A DNA stretch of 64,000 nt from Melitaea cinxia (Eukaryota > Arthropoda > Insecta > Lepidoptera > Nymphalidae): positions 3,534,001-3,598,000 of the forward strand of contig NC_059403.1 of assembly GCF_905220565.1 (NCBI RefSeq), given 5' to 3'. The notes beneath the pieces were generated by a model. The model searched no databases. It saw only the letters and a list, made by a program, of their open reading frames with translations, and was not told where the DNA came from. Positions 47,939 to 58,539 of this stretch are shown piece by piece; position 1 is the stretch's first letter; each line of letters opens with the position of its first letter. Made by a program: the position numbers and the translations under genes.

Positions 47939-49024
47939 TTATTTATTAGTAACCTTTTTTAATGTATCTTGCAGGACATTTTTAATATTTTGGGAAGAGA
48001 TAGGTATTTCATTATTTTTGTTTAGTGTTATAAGTTTTACTAAAGCTTCTGTAATAGATTTGAGTATTATTTCGGAATTTAAAAGAGATAAGAACTGATC
48101 AGTTTTGTTTAATGATGGAAAGTGAGAGCTGTTTAAAACATCAACAAAGCTTTTTTTCTGAAATTTATCTCTGTTAAGCTGGATTTTTTCTTTTTTAACA
48201 GGGCATGCAGGGGATATGGCAATGTGATTGCCAGAGCAGTGACAGCAACTGGCTGCAGTATAAGGAGTCTGACAATCTTTAAAATTGTGACCTTCGCCAC
48301 AAATGCTGCATCTTTGTGAATTTTTACAGAATTTTGCAATATGACCATATCTTAAACACTTTAGACACTGCTTTACTGGCGGGATGTACTGCCGTACTTC
48401 GAACCGCCAGCTGTTGAGGTCCACACTATCTGGTAAATTGGGACAGGAAAAGGTTATAGAAATTGTTTTTGTGGGGATTAATTTTATTTCTCCATTTTCT
48501 CTTACACGTCGCATAAATCTACGTATAGATATAATATTTTTCGTGCTAGTTAGAGCTGAATATATTTCTTTATTGGATAATTCTATAGGCACATGAGAAA
48601 TTACCCCAGTGACCTCTGTAGCGGCAGCCGGAAGGGAAGCTTTAAGTTTGTACCCATCAAGATATTTTTTGTTGCCTAAGACCGCGTTAGCAAAAGCAGG
48701 TCTATCAAAGATAACTCCAACTTTACTTTTATTAATGCGTTTTAGTTGTTTCACGCCTTTATTATATTTTTTTATGCTATTAGCGAGTGTCATCATGTCT
48801 CTTGTTCCGATTGGCTTGTCAGCCTCTGTACTCTCCAGGAATACAATATAGTCAAAATTACCCCCGTTCTCAGGGTAGTGCCGCACGTAATCGGCTACCC
48901 GAAACGGGGCATACCTTTCGGCGTCTGTTAGCTCAACAGATTTTATGGACTCGGAGTCGGAGCTCAACGAGTCGTCCTCAGCGTTACCTTCCTCCTTCTT
49001 TTTCCTTTTCTTACTTCTCCCCAT
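47939..49024 (-). CDS. LINE ORF1: zinc-knuckle nucleic-acid-binding protein
   Basis: The protein has 361 aa. The N-terminus is basic (GRSKKRKKKEE) then acidic and serine-rich. A middle region follows that in this group forms an RNA-recognition fold. Three CCHC-type knuckles sit at about residues 218-270: CLKCLRYGHIAKFC, CSICGEGHNFKDC and CCHCSGNHIAISPAC. This is the Gag-like RNA chaperone that coats LINE RNA. The stop TAA is 10 nt upstream of the ORF2 ATG in the same transcript. Confidence 0.9.
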   Translation of the reverse strand: MGRSKKRKKKEEGNAEDDSLSSDSESIKSVELTDAERYAPFRVADYVRHYPENGGNFDYIVFLESTEADKPIGTRDMMTLANSIKKYNKGVKQLKRINKSKVGVIFDRPAFANAVLGNKKYLDGYKLKASLPAAATEVTGVISHVPIELSNKEIYSALTSTKNIISIRRFMRRVRENGEIKLIPTKTISITFSCPNLPDSVDLNSWRFEVRQYIPPVKQCLKCLRYGHIAKFCKNSQRCSICGEGHNFKDCQTPYTAASCCHCSGNHIAISPACPVKKEKIQLNRDKFQKKSFVDVLNSSHFPSLNKTDQFLSLLNSEIILKSITEALVKLITLNKNNEIPISSQNIKNVLQDTLKKVTNK

Positions 49025-49152
49025 CTCTTGATTAATTTATAAGTATTTATTTATAAAAAACTCCAGTGAATGAATTATAAAATTAATAAAATATTTTTGA
49101 AAAAAAAAAGACCGCCTTTTCACTTCAAAGTTCCCGCGCTTTTTTTTTTTTC

Positions 49153-49164
49153 GCTGTCATTTAG
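49153..49164. repeat. Target-site duplication, LINE 5' side
   Basis: GCTGTCATTTAG, identical to 43824-43835. Confidence 0.9.
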
Positions 49165-49825
49165 GTTGTATTTGATTACAGTCGTAATGTTGGTACTAAA
49201 TTTGGATACTTTTTTTAGCAACTTTATAAATAATAAAATTATTTTAAATAAATTTGCAAATAAAATAAAGTCTTCACAATAACGTGACTGCACTAAACGT
49301 TGCTAAGCGTATAATAAATAAGATTAATTCTTGATATGATTATATTGTTTCTGTAAAAATATTTCATTAACTCTGTGTAAGTATCCGATTGCACACGACA
49401 AAAAGTCATGACAAGACTAATAATTTCCGGAATATGACAAGGGAGTGCGCGCGCAAATGCTGATTTATATTTGGCGCGAAACTGAAGGTATCCCAGTGCT
49501 TATTATTTCAGAACCCACCTATTCGTTTTACCTCTCCCATCCTCCTTCATGCCTTAACGCGATTGCGCAGTGCGTTTACTTATGCAGATCAGGTGTGCAG
49601 TATATTTTTTACTGCCCAACCGCGTGCTGTTGTTCATATCTATTTATTTAAATAATAATACATTTTATTTGAATAATAATTGTATATAATGAATACGTTT
49701 AGAAAAATATTTTTATTTACACATTGTGATTGAAAATTATTGTTTACTATGGTTACAAATTTTTACATTACGAAAATATAAATAAAGAAAGTGATTTCTT
49801 ACCCAAATGAATTCGAAAAAAAGCA
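49165..49825. other. Spacer between LINE and HS3ST-like gene
   Basis: Before the LINE arrived, the left part was continuous with the 5' leader of the INO80F-like gene, so that gene's original promoter probably lies in 49165-49600. GC-rich GTGCGCGCGCAAATGC at 49445 and GGCGCGAAACTG nearby may mark it. The sulfotransferase promoter must also be here. Confidence 0.5.
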
Positions 49826-52800
49826 ATGAAATGTATTCCGGCTCTTTCGAAACGAATTATATTTGCATATTTCATATTATTATGTCTATTATATTTATTT
49901 TATGTTTTGAATACCTCTTTAGTTGACGAAAGAAAAGTGAGTAGTTATTTTTTACGCATGTTACGTATATTTATTAAATTACATTCGCTAAAACATGTAT
50001 TTTATAAAAGAAACTATGAAATTATCCACACTTGTTTATAAATAGGATGTGATAGTCATAAAGGCAATTAAAAGTCAATAATTATTAAATTTTGCATAAT
50101 TTCCATTCAGATGATTTTTGTAAAGTTAATTGAAATGTATAAAAGGAAATTTTTCATTTTCAGTTTTCTTTCAAGTACTTTTCTCTCAAAGACCACGTGT
50201 CAAAATACAAAAGCGTGACAAGACGTTTCGCCGCATTGTTAGGTTACAGCTTCGATGGCAACGATTACATGAGACTCAGGAAACCGAACCAAGTACCTAC
50301 AAAAAGACTGCCTGATGCATTGATTATAGGTGTTAAGAAATGTGGAACGCGAGCGCTGTTGGAGTTTTTAAGGTAATTTGCATTCACATTAACATATGTT
50401 CGAATAAAAAAGTGCTTTCGCTTTCGCTGTCTAAAATAGATAGAGATGAATTTTTAAGCAATGTCTTTATTCCACAATCACTACATACTCGTAGTATAAA
50501 AAAGTCGCATTCCGCTATCTGTATGCTTAGATCTTTAAAACTATGCAACGGTTTTTGATGCGGGTTTCTTTAGTAAATAGAGTGATTCCAGAGTAAGGCT
50601 AAAACAGTTAATTAATTTAAACAATTAATTTAAAAATATACTTAAGAACTATCTGCTATCCAAAATCGGTTCAGATGTATGAGATGTATATAAGTATATA
50701 CTTAGTATATTTGTTTTATATGTATATTTATGTATGTATTTAGATGTATGTATATGTTTATGTATGTGTGTGTATGTATATGTAGTCTATGTATTTTATA
50801 TGTTTTTTTTATTCTTCTATTCCTGCACTACTTTGGCCCGCGTTCACATTATCTCTCACTAACATGGGTTGACTGGAAGAGATCTCTTTTAAAGACAAGT
50901 TCGCCCTTACCAACTTCCTATAATGACTATTGTAAAATTACTTAGCGCAATAAAGAATATAAAATAACGCATGCATATTATAGTAGAGGAACACTGATAG
51001 TTTTAGAGGTTTCTAACGTGATGTTGTAAATAAGCAAATTTTTTGCGCTTACATTACAAATATTTATTTTATATTTAGTATCAACACTATTATTATTTTT
51101 TTGTGTGGAAGAGCAAAAATATAGTTGTAAGTTGTGATTGAAATAAATAATTCCATCCATCCATACAAAGTTTCGCGTTTCTAATATTAGTCTTTATATA
51201 TGAAATCGTCAGGTAATTGCTCATCACGAAATCTTAAAAACCCCTGTACGCATAATCATGAAATTTCCCAGGGAGGTAGTTTATAGTTAGTAGACGTCCA
51301 CTAAGAACGGATTTTTCGTTAGGGCTGGATTAAAATGTTCTAAGAGCTCTTACAAGTTTGTATGAAATTCCTTCATTAAAATTTAGCAGGAAAAAAGTAA
51401 ACGTATTAAGATGGTCTAAGGGCTCTAAATAAATTTAAAAATCCTAATTTTTTGTGCTACAAACTTGAAATTGTTTATTTAGGTAGTTTATAGTTAATAG
51501 ACGTACCTTACGAACGGATTTTGTATCAGGATCGGATTAAGGTTTTCTTAGGGCTCACGCAAGTTTGTATGAAAGTCTTTTATTTTTGTGGTACAAACTT
51601 GAGAATTGGGAGCGACATAGTTAACAGTCAATTGCTGACAACGACAGTTGCTGTGTGGCTACAGTATCAAAGAACATAGCCACCCCTTATCTTCCCGTGG
51701 GTGTCGTAAAAGGCAACTAAGGGATGACACAGTTCCAATACCACTTTGGAACTTATAAAGTCAACCGATGGCGGGATAAACATCCAACTGCTGACTTTGA
51801 AATACACAGGCCGATGACGGGCAGCAGCGTCTTCGGTGTGACAAATCCAACCGTGCGGTCACCAATCTGCCTGCCCAGCGTGGTGACTATGGGCAACACA
51901 CACGAGTTCGCGCCATATTTGGCGCGAACTTGTGGAGGCCTGTGTCCAGCAGTGGACTGCAAAAGGCTGAAATAATGATGATGATGATGATAGTTAACAG
52001 TTAGTAGACGTTCGTAGAGAAGGGGCTTTGCAACAGGGCTGGATTATCAAGGCCCAAGGGTCCTCACGAGTTCATATGAAAGTTTTATTTTTTCCGCTAC
52101 AAATTTGAAATTTAGCAGAAGTAGTTATCAACAACGGAATTTGCGACAGGGCTGCACTAAAAAGGTCGGAGGGCTTCCGAAAATTTAATAAAATTTAAGT
52201 CCTTAGTTTTGTATGCTACAGACTTGAAATTTGACTACGATGTATTTTATAGATAGGAAAGTCCGCTAAAAACGTATTTTGTGCATGGCCTAGATTAAGG
52301 TGGCAAGTTTGTATGAATATCCTTAATTTTTGGTGCTTGTAAGACTTCTACTGAGTCCAGATTTTGAAAAATTACACCTCTGAGGACGTAAATTGCTGGT
52401 TGAAAGTTTGACTAGTAAGTTCGTTATTTTTAAGGCTAAGGGAGATATCAAATTCTACTTCTGGACTACTAATTAAAACAACTAGTTTAGTACCATGATA
52501 AGGAAACTAGAATCTGATGATGGATCCCAAAGAAATCGAGGGAAACTCTCGAAAATCCGCATTACTTTTTACTGAGTGTACCGATTTTGATAGTTTTTAA
52601 TTTAATCGAAAGCTGATGTTTATCATGCGGTCACATTTAAATTTTATCGAGATCTGATTACTACTTTTTGAGTAATCTTTGATAACTCGTAGTTACTTGA
52701 CAATTTTTTCGTCGATCTACGTTGTATTACTTGTCGATATAATTGGAGTCAGTTTTTTTTTCATTTGCGAGCAAATACAATTATATATACGGTCGGATTG

Positions 52801-55800
52801 AGTAACCTCCTCCTTTTTTGAAGTCGGTTACAAATAATAATATATTCAAAGTAAATAATAATCACTTACAATTTTTAAGTCTTCACTGCTCAATCATCCT
52901 AAACGAACTGGCGAGGCAACGGCGGCAGGTGAAGGTGGGGTTTGCGCCATGCCCGTGTGTTTTAATAATTCAAACGAAAATTATCTTATATCTATGTTAT
53001 TTTACTATTGTAAATCATTATTATATTTTTATCTACATTTGCAAACAAGTATGAATTTTATTAGCTAATCCCATAATAAACGGATATAATATTGTTGACA
53101 CGAGGCAATGGCGGCATCTCCATTTTATTTCGAAGGGGCGGAGATGACGCCATACCCGCGTGCTTAATAATTCAAAAGAAAATTAGCTTATATCTATGTT
53201 ATTTTACTATTACAAATCGTTATTTAATCTTAGACTACATTTACAACCAAGTATGAGATTTATTAGCGAATTCCATGATAACCGGATATAATTATGTTAA
53301 CAATATATTTTCCTATAATATAAGAAGTAGAGCAGTCTGGCAATTCTAGCGCACGAAAGGTTAACGACAAATGTGGTATATCGACATAGATGTAGCGGAC
53401 CACGCTTTGATCCTAGTTTTTTTTTTTATGTCACTAGGTCGGCAAATAAGCGTACGGCTCACTTGATGGTAAGCGATTACCGTAGCTTATAAACACCTGT
53501 AACACCAGAAGCATCACAAGCGCGTTGCCGACCCAATTCCCAATCTCCCCAGGAGCTCTGGTCACCAGTTTACTCACCAACAGGAACATAATACTGCTTG
53601 AAAACAGTATTATTTTGCTGTGATCTTCTGTAAGGTCGAGGTACTACCCCAGTCGGGCTGCTCCATATTTTGAGCAGGAAATTCCTGCTGGGCCCTACCT
53701 CAATTAAATTGTTGTAATATGATGGTTATACCCGACTTTTACCTCTCTTTGTAAATATTATTAATTTGTACGCAAGGGAAGCTGCGGGTAACTGCAAGTA
53801 GAATATATTTGTAGGTATATACGTATATAAAAAACGTAACAATGTGTAGAAACAATACGTTGAAATTATAAAATATTTTCTTAATTTTGAGTATTTATAT
53901 AATACGCCTTATGTTTTAGAATACACCCAGACGTAAGAGCAGCTGGATCCGAAGTCCATTTCTTTGATAAGTTTTATCATAAAGGTTTCGAGTGGTACAG
54001 GTGCATAAAAACATTTATTAATTTCGCTTACTTTACTAATATAGCTTTATATTTATCACATATACAGAGTGTACGACTAACTGCGTTTCTTCAAATAGTG
54101 TGTTCTGTAGGTACGATAATCACATTGCACGGAAAAAGAATTCCTAGCCCATTTTTAAATTTAACTTTACTTAATCTAAAATATCCTTAAATATCTGTTT
54201 TATCTTTTACAGGCTAGGGTTTTTTTTGGAATGTGATCTGTAAAACCAAACAGAATTTGAAAGAACACAATGAGAAGTCAAACATTCTATATAAAAAAAT
54301 AAATCACTGAATGTTTTTTTGGAGTTTACTCCTTAAGAATCGATTTTCATATAAGACACACGCTATAAAAAAATAAGATGAATAAAATCTACTAAAAGAA
54401 TGACCTCGTTAACTTTTTGGGCGCCATCATAGTCTAGTAGAGAAACGCCATCTATCGGAACCCTATTGGATTTGATGATGATAGACGGTGTTATTTGATT
54501 CGTTTATTTACCATTTGATATGGAATAAATATTTCTCTTAGACCAGTTAGCATTTTTATACCTATTTAGACAATCGATCTAAAAGAGTAAACTCCAGGCT
54601 AGCGTCGGAGCTGACACACACTATTTTTTGTTCGTTATTGTCAGGACAAAATTTGTATAAAAAATCGATATAAACTCAAAAAATAGCATGATCAGATTCG
54701 CTGTTTAAGCTAGTAAAAAATAAAATCGCACGGGTATATTTCATTTATTGAACGAATTTATGTGATTAAATAATGCAATAATTATTTCTAGAGAGAAAAT
54801 GCCACCTACCCTCGAAGGACAAATAACAATGGAAAAGACCCCATCGTACTGGGTTACCAGATCTGCTCCGAGACGTGTTTATTCCATGAATCCTTCAGTT
54901 AAACTATTAGCTGTTGTTCGCGATCCGGTCACAAGATCTATAAGTGATTACACACAATCTGCCAGGTAAGATATATAACTCATAATTGTGTTTGCTCGCA
55001 AACGAAAAAAAAACCGACTTCAATTACATCGACGAGTAATACAACGTAGATCGACGAAAAAATAGTCAAGTAACTAGGCGTTCTCAAAGATTACTCAAAA
55101 AGTAGTTATCAGATCTCAATGAAATTTATATGTGACCACATGATAAACATCAGCTTTCGATTAAATCAAAAATTATCAAAATCGGTATACCCAGTAAAAA
55201 GTTATTGCGGATTTTCGAGAGTTTCCCTCGACTTCTCTGGGATCCCATCATCAGATCCTGGTTTCCTTATCATGGTACCAAACTAGGGATATCCCCTTTC
55301 CAACAAAAAAAAAATTATCAAAATCGGTACATCCAGTAGAAAGTTATGCGGTATAATACAACGTAGGTTGACGAAAAAAGCGTCAAGTAAAAACGCATTA
55401 TTAGATATAACTCGAAAAGTAGTTGTTAGATCTCAAATAAATTTAAATGGGACCAATTGGCACACACCACCTTTCGATTAAAACAAAATTTGTCGAAATC
55501 GGTTCACCCGGTCAAAAGTTCTGATGTAACATACATAAAAAAAAAAAAAATACAGTCGAATTGAGAACGTCCTCCTTTTTTGAAGTCGGTTAAAAACTAG
55601 CCTAAATAATGTCAAAATTCCTATGTTGTTTATGAGCACTTTATTGTATTAGATAATTGACCCTAGCCCCTTATAATAAGGCACGGGAATTCATAGTTTA
55701 AGGGCCTGGATTTTATTTAAATTTCTACCACAAAGTTTTGCAAATAAAGATTTCTACTTCTACAAAGAGTCCCTAAATTATATTATAAGTTGAGAAAGTA

Positions 55801-56874
55801 CATCATTATGCTACAGGTGCTTAATGATTTCATATTTATTCAGCAAAACCCTGAATTTGAATAAAATTTAATATTGAAATATTTTTCAAAGCAAGAGACC
55901 AAGTCTTCCACGTTTCGAGGATCTGGCATTGGTTAATAGTACTGTAACGTGGGGTGGACCCTGGTCTGTGGTGGATTCCTCTTGGCCTCCAGTCAGGCTG
56001 GGCATTTACGCTAGACCTTTAAGACGCTGGTTGAGGAGGTTCCCAAGGTCTAGAATTCTGTTTATCAGTGGCGAAAGATTGGTGGTCGATCCAGCAGCTG
56101 AAATGGCAAGAGTTCAGATAATCTTTTTTTTTTTTTTTTTTTATGTCACTAGGTCGGCAAACAAGCGTACGGCTCACCTGATGGTAAGCGATTACCGTAG
56201 TTTATAGACTCCTGCAACACCAGAAGCATCGCAAGCGCGTTACCGACCCAATCCCCAATCCCCCAGGAGCTCTGGTCACCTTACTCACCAACAGGAACAC
56301 AATACTGCTTGAAAACAGTATTATTTTGCTGTGATCTTCTGTAAGGTCGAGGTACTACCCCAGTCGGGCTGCTCCATATTTTGAGCAGGAAATTCCTGCT
56401 GTGCCCTACCAATTAATCAGTGTGTATTTGCGAATACTTACCAATTTTTTTTTTCTTTACAAAATCACTGAAAAATCTTTCCTAAATATCGAAATACGAC
56501 AATTTAGTTGTAAATGTTATATTAAGGTACATCATTTTTTAGTTTATTATACACTTCTATACTAATATGATCGAAAGACACACCTTGTTATTTAACTTAA
56601 CTTTATTATTTATTATTATAACAATTATTACTTTCAGGATTTCTTGGGATTGAAGCTTGTCATAACCGACAAACATTTTTATTTCAATTCCACAAAAGGT
56701 TTTCCTTGTCTACTGAAATCGGAAAGTCGTTCTACACCTCACTGTCTTGGTAAAAATAAGGGAAGGAGTCATCCATACATCGATCCAGTTGTTATAGAGA
56801 GATTGAGAGAATTTTATAGACCTTATAACGAAAAATTTTATGAGCTATCCGGTATAAATTTTGGGTGGCCATAA
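49826..56874 (+). CDS. Heparan sulfate 3-O-sulfotransferase, 6 exons, one non-canonical donor
   Basis: This Golgi type II enzyme moves sulfate from PAPS to the 3-O position of glucosamine in heparan sulfate. Exons are 49826-49936, 50164-50372, 53920-54000, 54792-54965, 55892-56117 and 56638-56874 (345 aa, phases agree). Residues about 10-30 are a signal anchor (IIFAYFILLCLLYLFYV). The PAPS 5'-phosphosulfate loop is GVKKCGTRALLEFL, with Cys where the family usually has Gly. GSEVHFF carries the catalytic Glu. VRDPVTRSISDY is the 3'-phosphate site. PCLLKSE and HCLGKNKGR hold the paired cysteines near the end. Exon 5 ends at CAG followed by AT, not GT, and a SINE begins six bases later. AATAAA is at 57147. 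Whether it belongs to the HS3ST-A or -B group is not resolved. Confidence 0.9.
50490..51062. repeat. Family E dispersed repeat, split by a microsatellite-rich insert
   Basis: The left part (50490-50600) has ATGCTTAGATCTTTAAAAC and AGAGTGATTCCAGAG. The right part (50962-51062) has GCATATTATAGTAGAGGAAC and TTTTAGAGGTTTCTAACG. In the copy at 60425-60630 these parts are adjacent. The insert between them (about 50601-50961) carries a (TGTA)n-type microsatellite at 50720-50805. Confidence 0.75.
51275..52330. repeat. Diverged tandem array in HS3ST intron 2, interrupted by a SINE
   Basis: Degenerate units share GTAGTTTATAGTTAGTAGACG, written here as GTAGTTTATAG + TTAGTAGACG, then AACGGATTTT, GGGCTGGATTAA, CAAGTTTGTATGAA and GCTACAAACTTGAAATT. 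Units start near 51275, 51480, 51615, 52100 and 52240. The third is split by the family A SINE at 51650-51991. The array continues into the family C element at 52425 and may be its internal part. Confidence 0.7.
51650..51991 (+). repeat. RTE-tailed SINE-like element (family A) in HS3ST intron 2
   Basis: A full copy from CTGTGTGGCTACAGTATC to the tail CCAGCAGTGGACTGC and GAAATAATGATGATGATGAT. The phrase TAGTTAACAGT occurs on both sides (51619 and 51989), a likely target-site duplication. Confidence 0.9.
52425..52830 (-). repeat. Family C element in HS3ST intron 2
   Basis: It contains GAGGGAAACTCTCGAAAATC, TCGTCGATCTACGTTGTATT, TTGCGAGCAAATACAATTA and the end CCTCCTCCTTTTTTGAAGTC with GGTTAC. 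Confidence 0.75.
52911..53295. repeat. Two-unit tandem duplication, about 190 bp each
   Basis: Both units begin CGAGGCAAYGGCGGCA (52912 and 53101). They share GCCATRCCCGYGTG, TTAATAATTCAAA, TTATATCTATGTTATTTTAC and CGGATATAAT. Divergence between units is clearly more than a few percent. Confidence 0.8.
53420..53706 (+). repeat. Family B SINE-like element in HS3ST intron 2
   Basis: A poly-T lead is followed by ATGTCACTAGGTCGGCAAAT, CAGTCGGGCTGCTCCATA and the end CCCTACCTCAATTAAA. It lies about 210 bp before exon 3. Confidence 0.9.
54985..55602 (+). repeat. Family C element in HS3ST intron 4
   Basis: It opens AATTGTGTTTGCTCGCAAAC and CCGACTTCAATTACATCGAC, and ends CCTCCTTTTTTGAAGTCGG. It is the reverse complement of the 15091 copy over most of its length. 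Confidence 0.85.
56118..56123 (+). other. Non-canonical splice donor (ATAATC) of HS3ST exon 5
   Basis: Protein continuity (ARVQ to DFLGLK) places the exon end after CAG at 56117, but the next bases are AT. A G-to-A change of a GTAATC donor is the simplest reading. The match to the U12 AT-type donor ATATCCTT is partial, and no U12 branch site lies close to the acceptor at 56637. Confidence 0.7.
56124..56412 (+). repeat. Family B SINE-like element at the HS3ST exon 5 donor
   Basis: A run of about 20 T, then ATGTCACTAGGTCGGCAAAC through to CCCTACC. It starts 6 bp after the exon. TAATC occurs on both sides (56119 and 56414), a possible short target duplication. Confidence 0.9.
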
Positions 56875-57146
56875 CACTTAGCCATCATAGTCTAAAATCA
56901 ATCGATACATACAAAATTCAATGTACGAAAAAATACGAATTATGAATAATGCACACATTAGAGGAAATCATTGTGATAGTATTCTGCCAATTTGAATAGG
57001 ACTTTAGACTGAAGTAAGCTATTTTTAACGATAAAAATTTAATCATTTGGTATGTTAAATGTCAAACCATAAAGTTACATGTTCAATCATAAAAGCTTTT
57101 TGTTACTCTAAATTGTAATATCTTAGTTATATTTTTAACTCAGATT

Positions 57147-57152
57147 AATAAA
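57147..57152 (+). promoter_or_regulatory. Likely HS3ST poly(A) signal
   Basis: AATAAA 273 bp after the stop codon. Confidence 0.45.
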
Positions 57153-57159
57153 CAAAAGG

Positions 57160-57768
57160 CAGATGGAGCGTGTGCAACAAAAAGTATGAAGCCACTTTTT
57201 ATTCATGTGTGCGTGGAGACTAGAAATGTAGGAACACGTGCATCTATGTGTGTATAATGATACCATAAAAAGAAAAAAACTCCCTGCATTTTTTTAAATG
57301 TCCTTTTACGACAATAGGTTCTAAAGTTTTATTTGGATACATGAATTTATAACTAAATAAATACTTTGAGTTTGCATTTAGAATGAACGATTTTCATGTA
57401 CATTGTAAACGCCCTAGAGTGGAAATTAAGAGTTTTATTAAATTAAAGGTTTCGTTAAAATAACAAAAGAAATAGGTAATATGTCAAAATTTTTATAACT
57501 AGCGGTCCGTCCACACTTTGCTTCGGGTATTAATTTTGTTTTTGTTTAATAAGGTTTAAATGGACTTTACACTGTTTACAATACTAGATAATAAAACTTT
57601 AGTGTTTTTCAGTAGTATCATATTTATTTCATTGGACAGATTTAAAAAAACATACATAATTCAAAATATTTATTAATAATAATAATAATAATAATAATCA
57701 TTTATTCACACACACACATACATCGATATACAGACAAGTTAAAGACTAGACCAAAAGATTAGATAGTA
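57160..57768. other. Intergenic with (AAT)n and (CA)n tracts
   Basis: No gene was seen. An (AAT)n run lies at 57673-57700 and a CA tract at 57708-57719. A short head TAGCGGTCCGTCCACAC at 57501 looks like the start of a dispersed repeat. Confidence 0.5.
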
Positions 57769-58539
57769 TTACAAATAATTACATTGGAATTTTTTTATCA
57801 ACCTTCGACATTTTTCGGTAAAGCATAAGCCATCCTCTTTAAAATGTAATGAACACACAACGCAAAATATTGATGCCTGCCAATTATTGTCTTGCCTGCT
57901 TTGGCGAATAATAGAAACCCATTCCTCGCGTAGAACAACATCTGTCGGCAATCTGCAAAAATCATTAAATAATAAAACTTGACACTGGTTACAATATGTA
58001 TTCTTTGAATATATCTAGCATCTTCCATTAATTCCACTAATATTATAATCTAGCTATTGCCCACAACTTAACGAAGTATACAATATATGTGAATTACTTC
58101 ATCATTATCATATATATATATATAAGGAACTAAATTGATAACCATATACATTTTTGTATGAGCTCCTGCTTATATGTAATGACCGAATCACAGTAAATGG
58201 TAATAACGGATAAAAATACATCTAAATTCGGAATAACTATTTAGGCGTGATATTACGTGTGGGAATCGAATACACGTCCGTACATTTAAAAGTCAGTCTC
58301 ACTAACGTCTAGACCGTCAGGTAGTTTCCCCAATTGAAGGGAAAAACATTTCGCCGAAAACTGGCAACACAGTTGAATTAATGTCGAGGTTTTGTGTTCC
58401 GAGATAACCATATAATTTATTGAGTGAATAAATAATAAAATCAATTAAATAATTTATAATTACCTGTGAAATGAAATTCCATCCTTTTTTTTTGTTTTTG
58501 GGAACAACTTTTACAATATTTAATAACACAAGACGGCAT
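57769..58539 (-). pseudogene. THAP-domain fragment with a frame break
   Basis: Two exons encode one THAP zinc-binding DNA-binding domain: 58464-58539 (start MPSCVIKYCKSC) and 57769-57952 (LPTDVVLREEWVSI, CSLHFKEDGL). The C2CH ligands, the invariant Trp and the Pro are present. The exon 1 donor (GTAATT) and exon 2 acceptor are good. However, exon 1 is 76 nt where 77 are needed, because an A9 run near 58486 is one base short of the frame that gives the expected SFHRLP junction. Past the domain the frame stops after about 20 residues, so no effector region is visible. It could be a dead THAP gene, a transposase relic, or a gene with a homopolymer error in the assembly. Confidence 0.65.

Larger units (their letters stand above)
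43836..49152 (-). mobile_element. Full-length I-group-type LINE with both ORFs intact
   Basis: This 5,317-bp element is bounded by identical 12-bp copies of GCTGTCATTTAG. On the minus strand it starts with a short A-rich leader (GCGCGGGAACTTTGAAGTG), then ORF1 and ORF2. The roughly 310-bp 3' UTR carries three diverged copies of CAGACTTGGTTTCGGCC, and the end is a (CAA)n tail. The simple-repeat tail and the RNase H domain in ORF2 point to the I group of non-LTR retrotransposons. The exact clade is not settled. Clean TSDs and two open ORFs suggest a recent insertion able to move itself. Confidence 0.9.

Noticed and set aside
48133..48348. Small frames overlapping LINE ORF1 and ORF2 on either strand
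   Set aside because: They are shadows of the long ORFs, which carry all recognisable motifs.
55929..56207. Frame continuing from HS3ST exon 5 into the SINE (poly-Phe tail)
   Set aside because: The tail is encoded by the SINE poly-T and SINE body. I treat it as a possible read-through product and not as the normal gene end.
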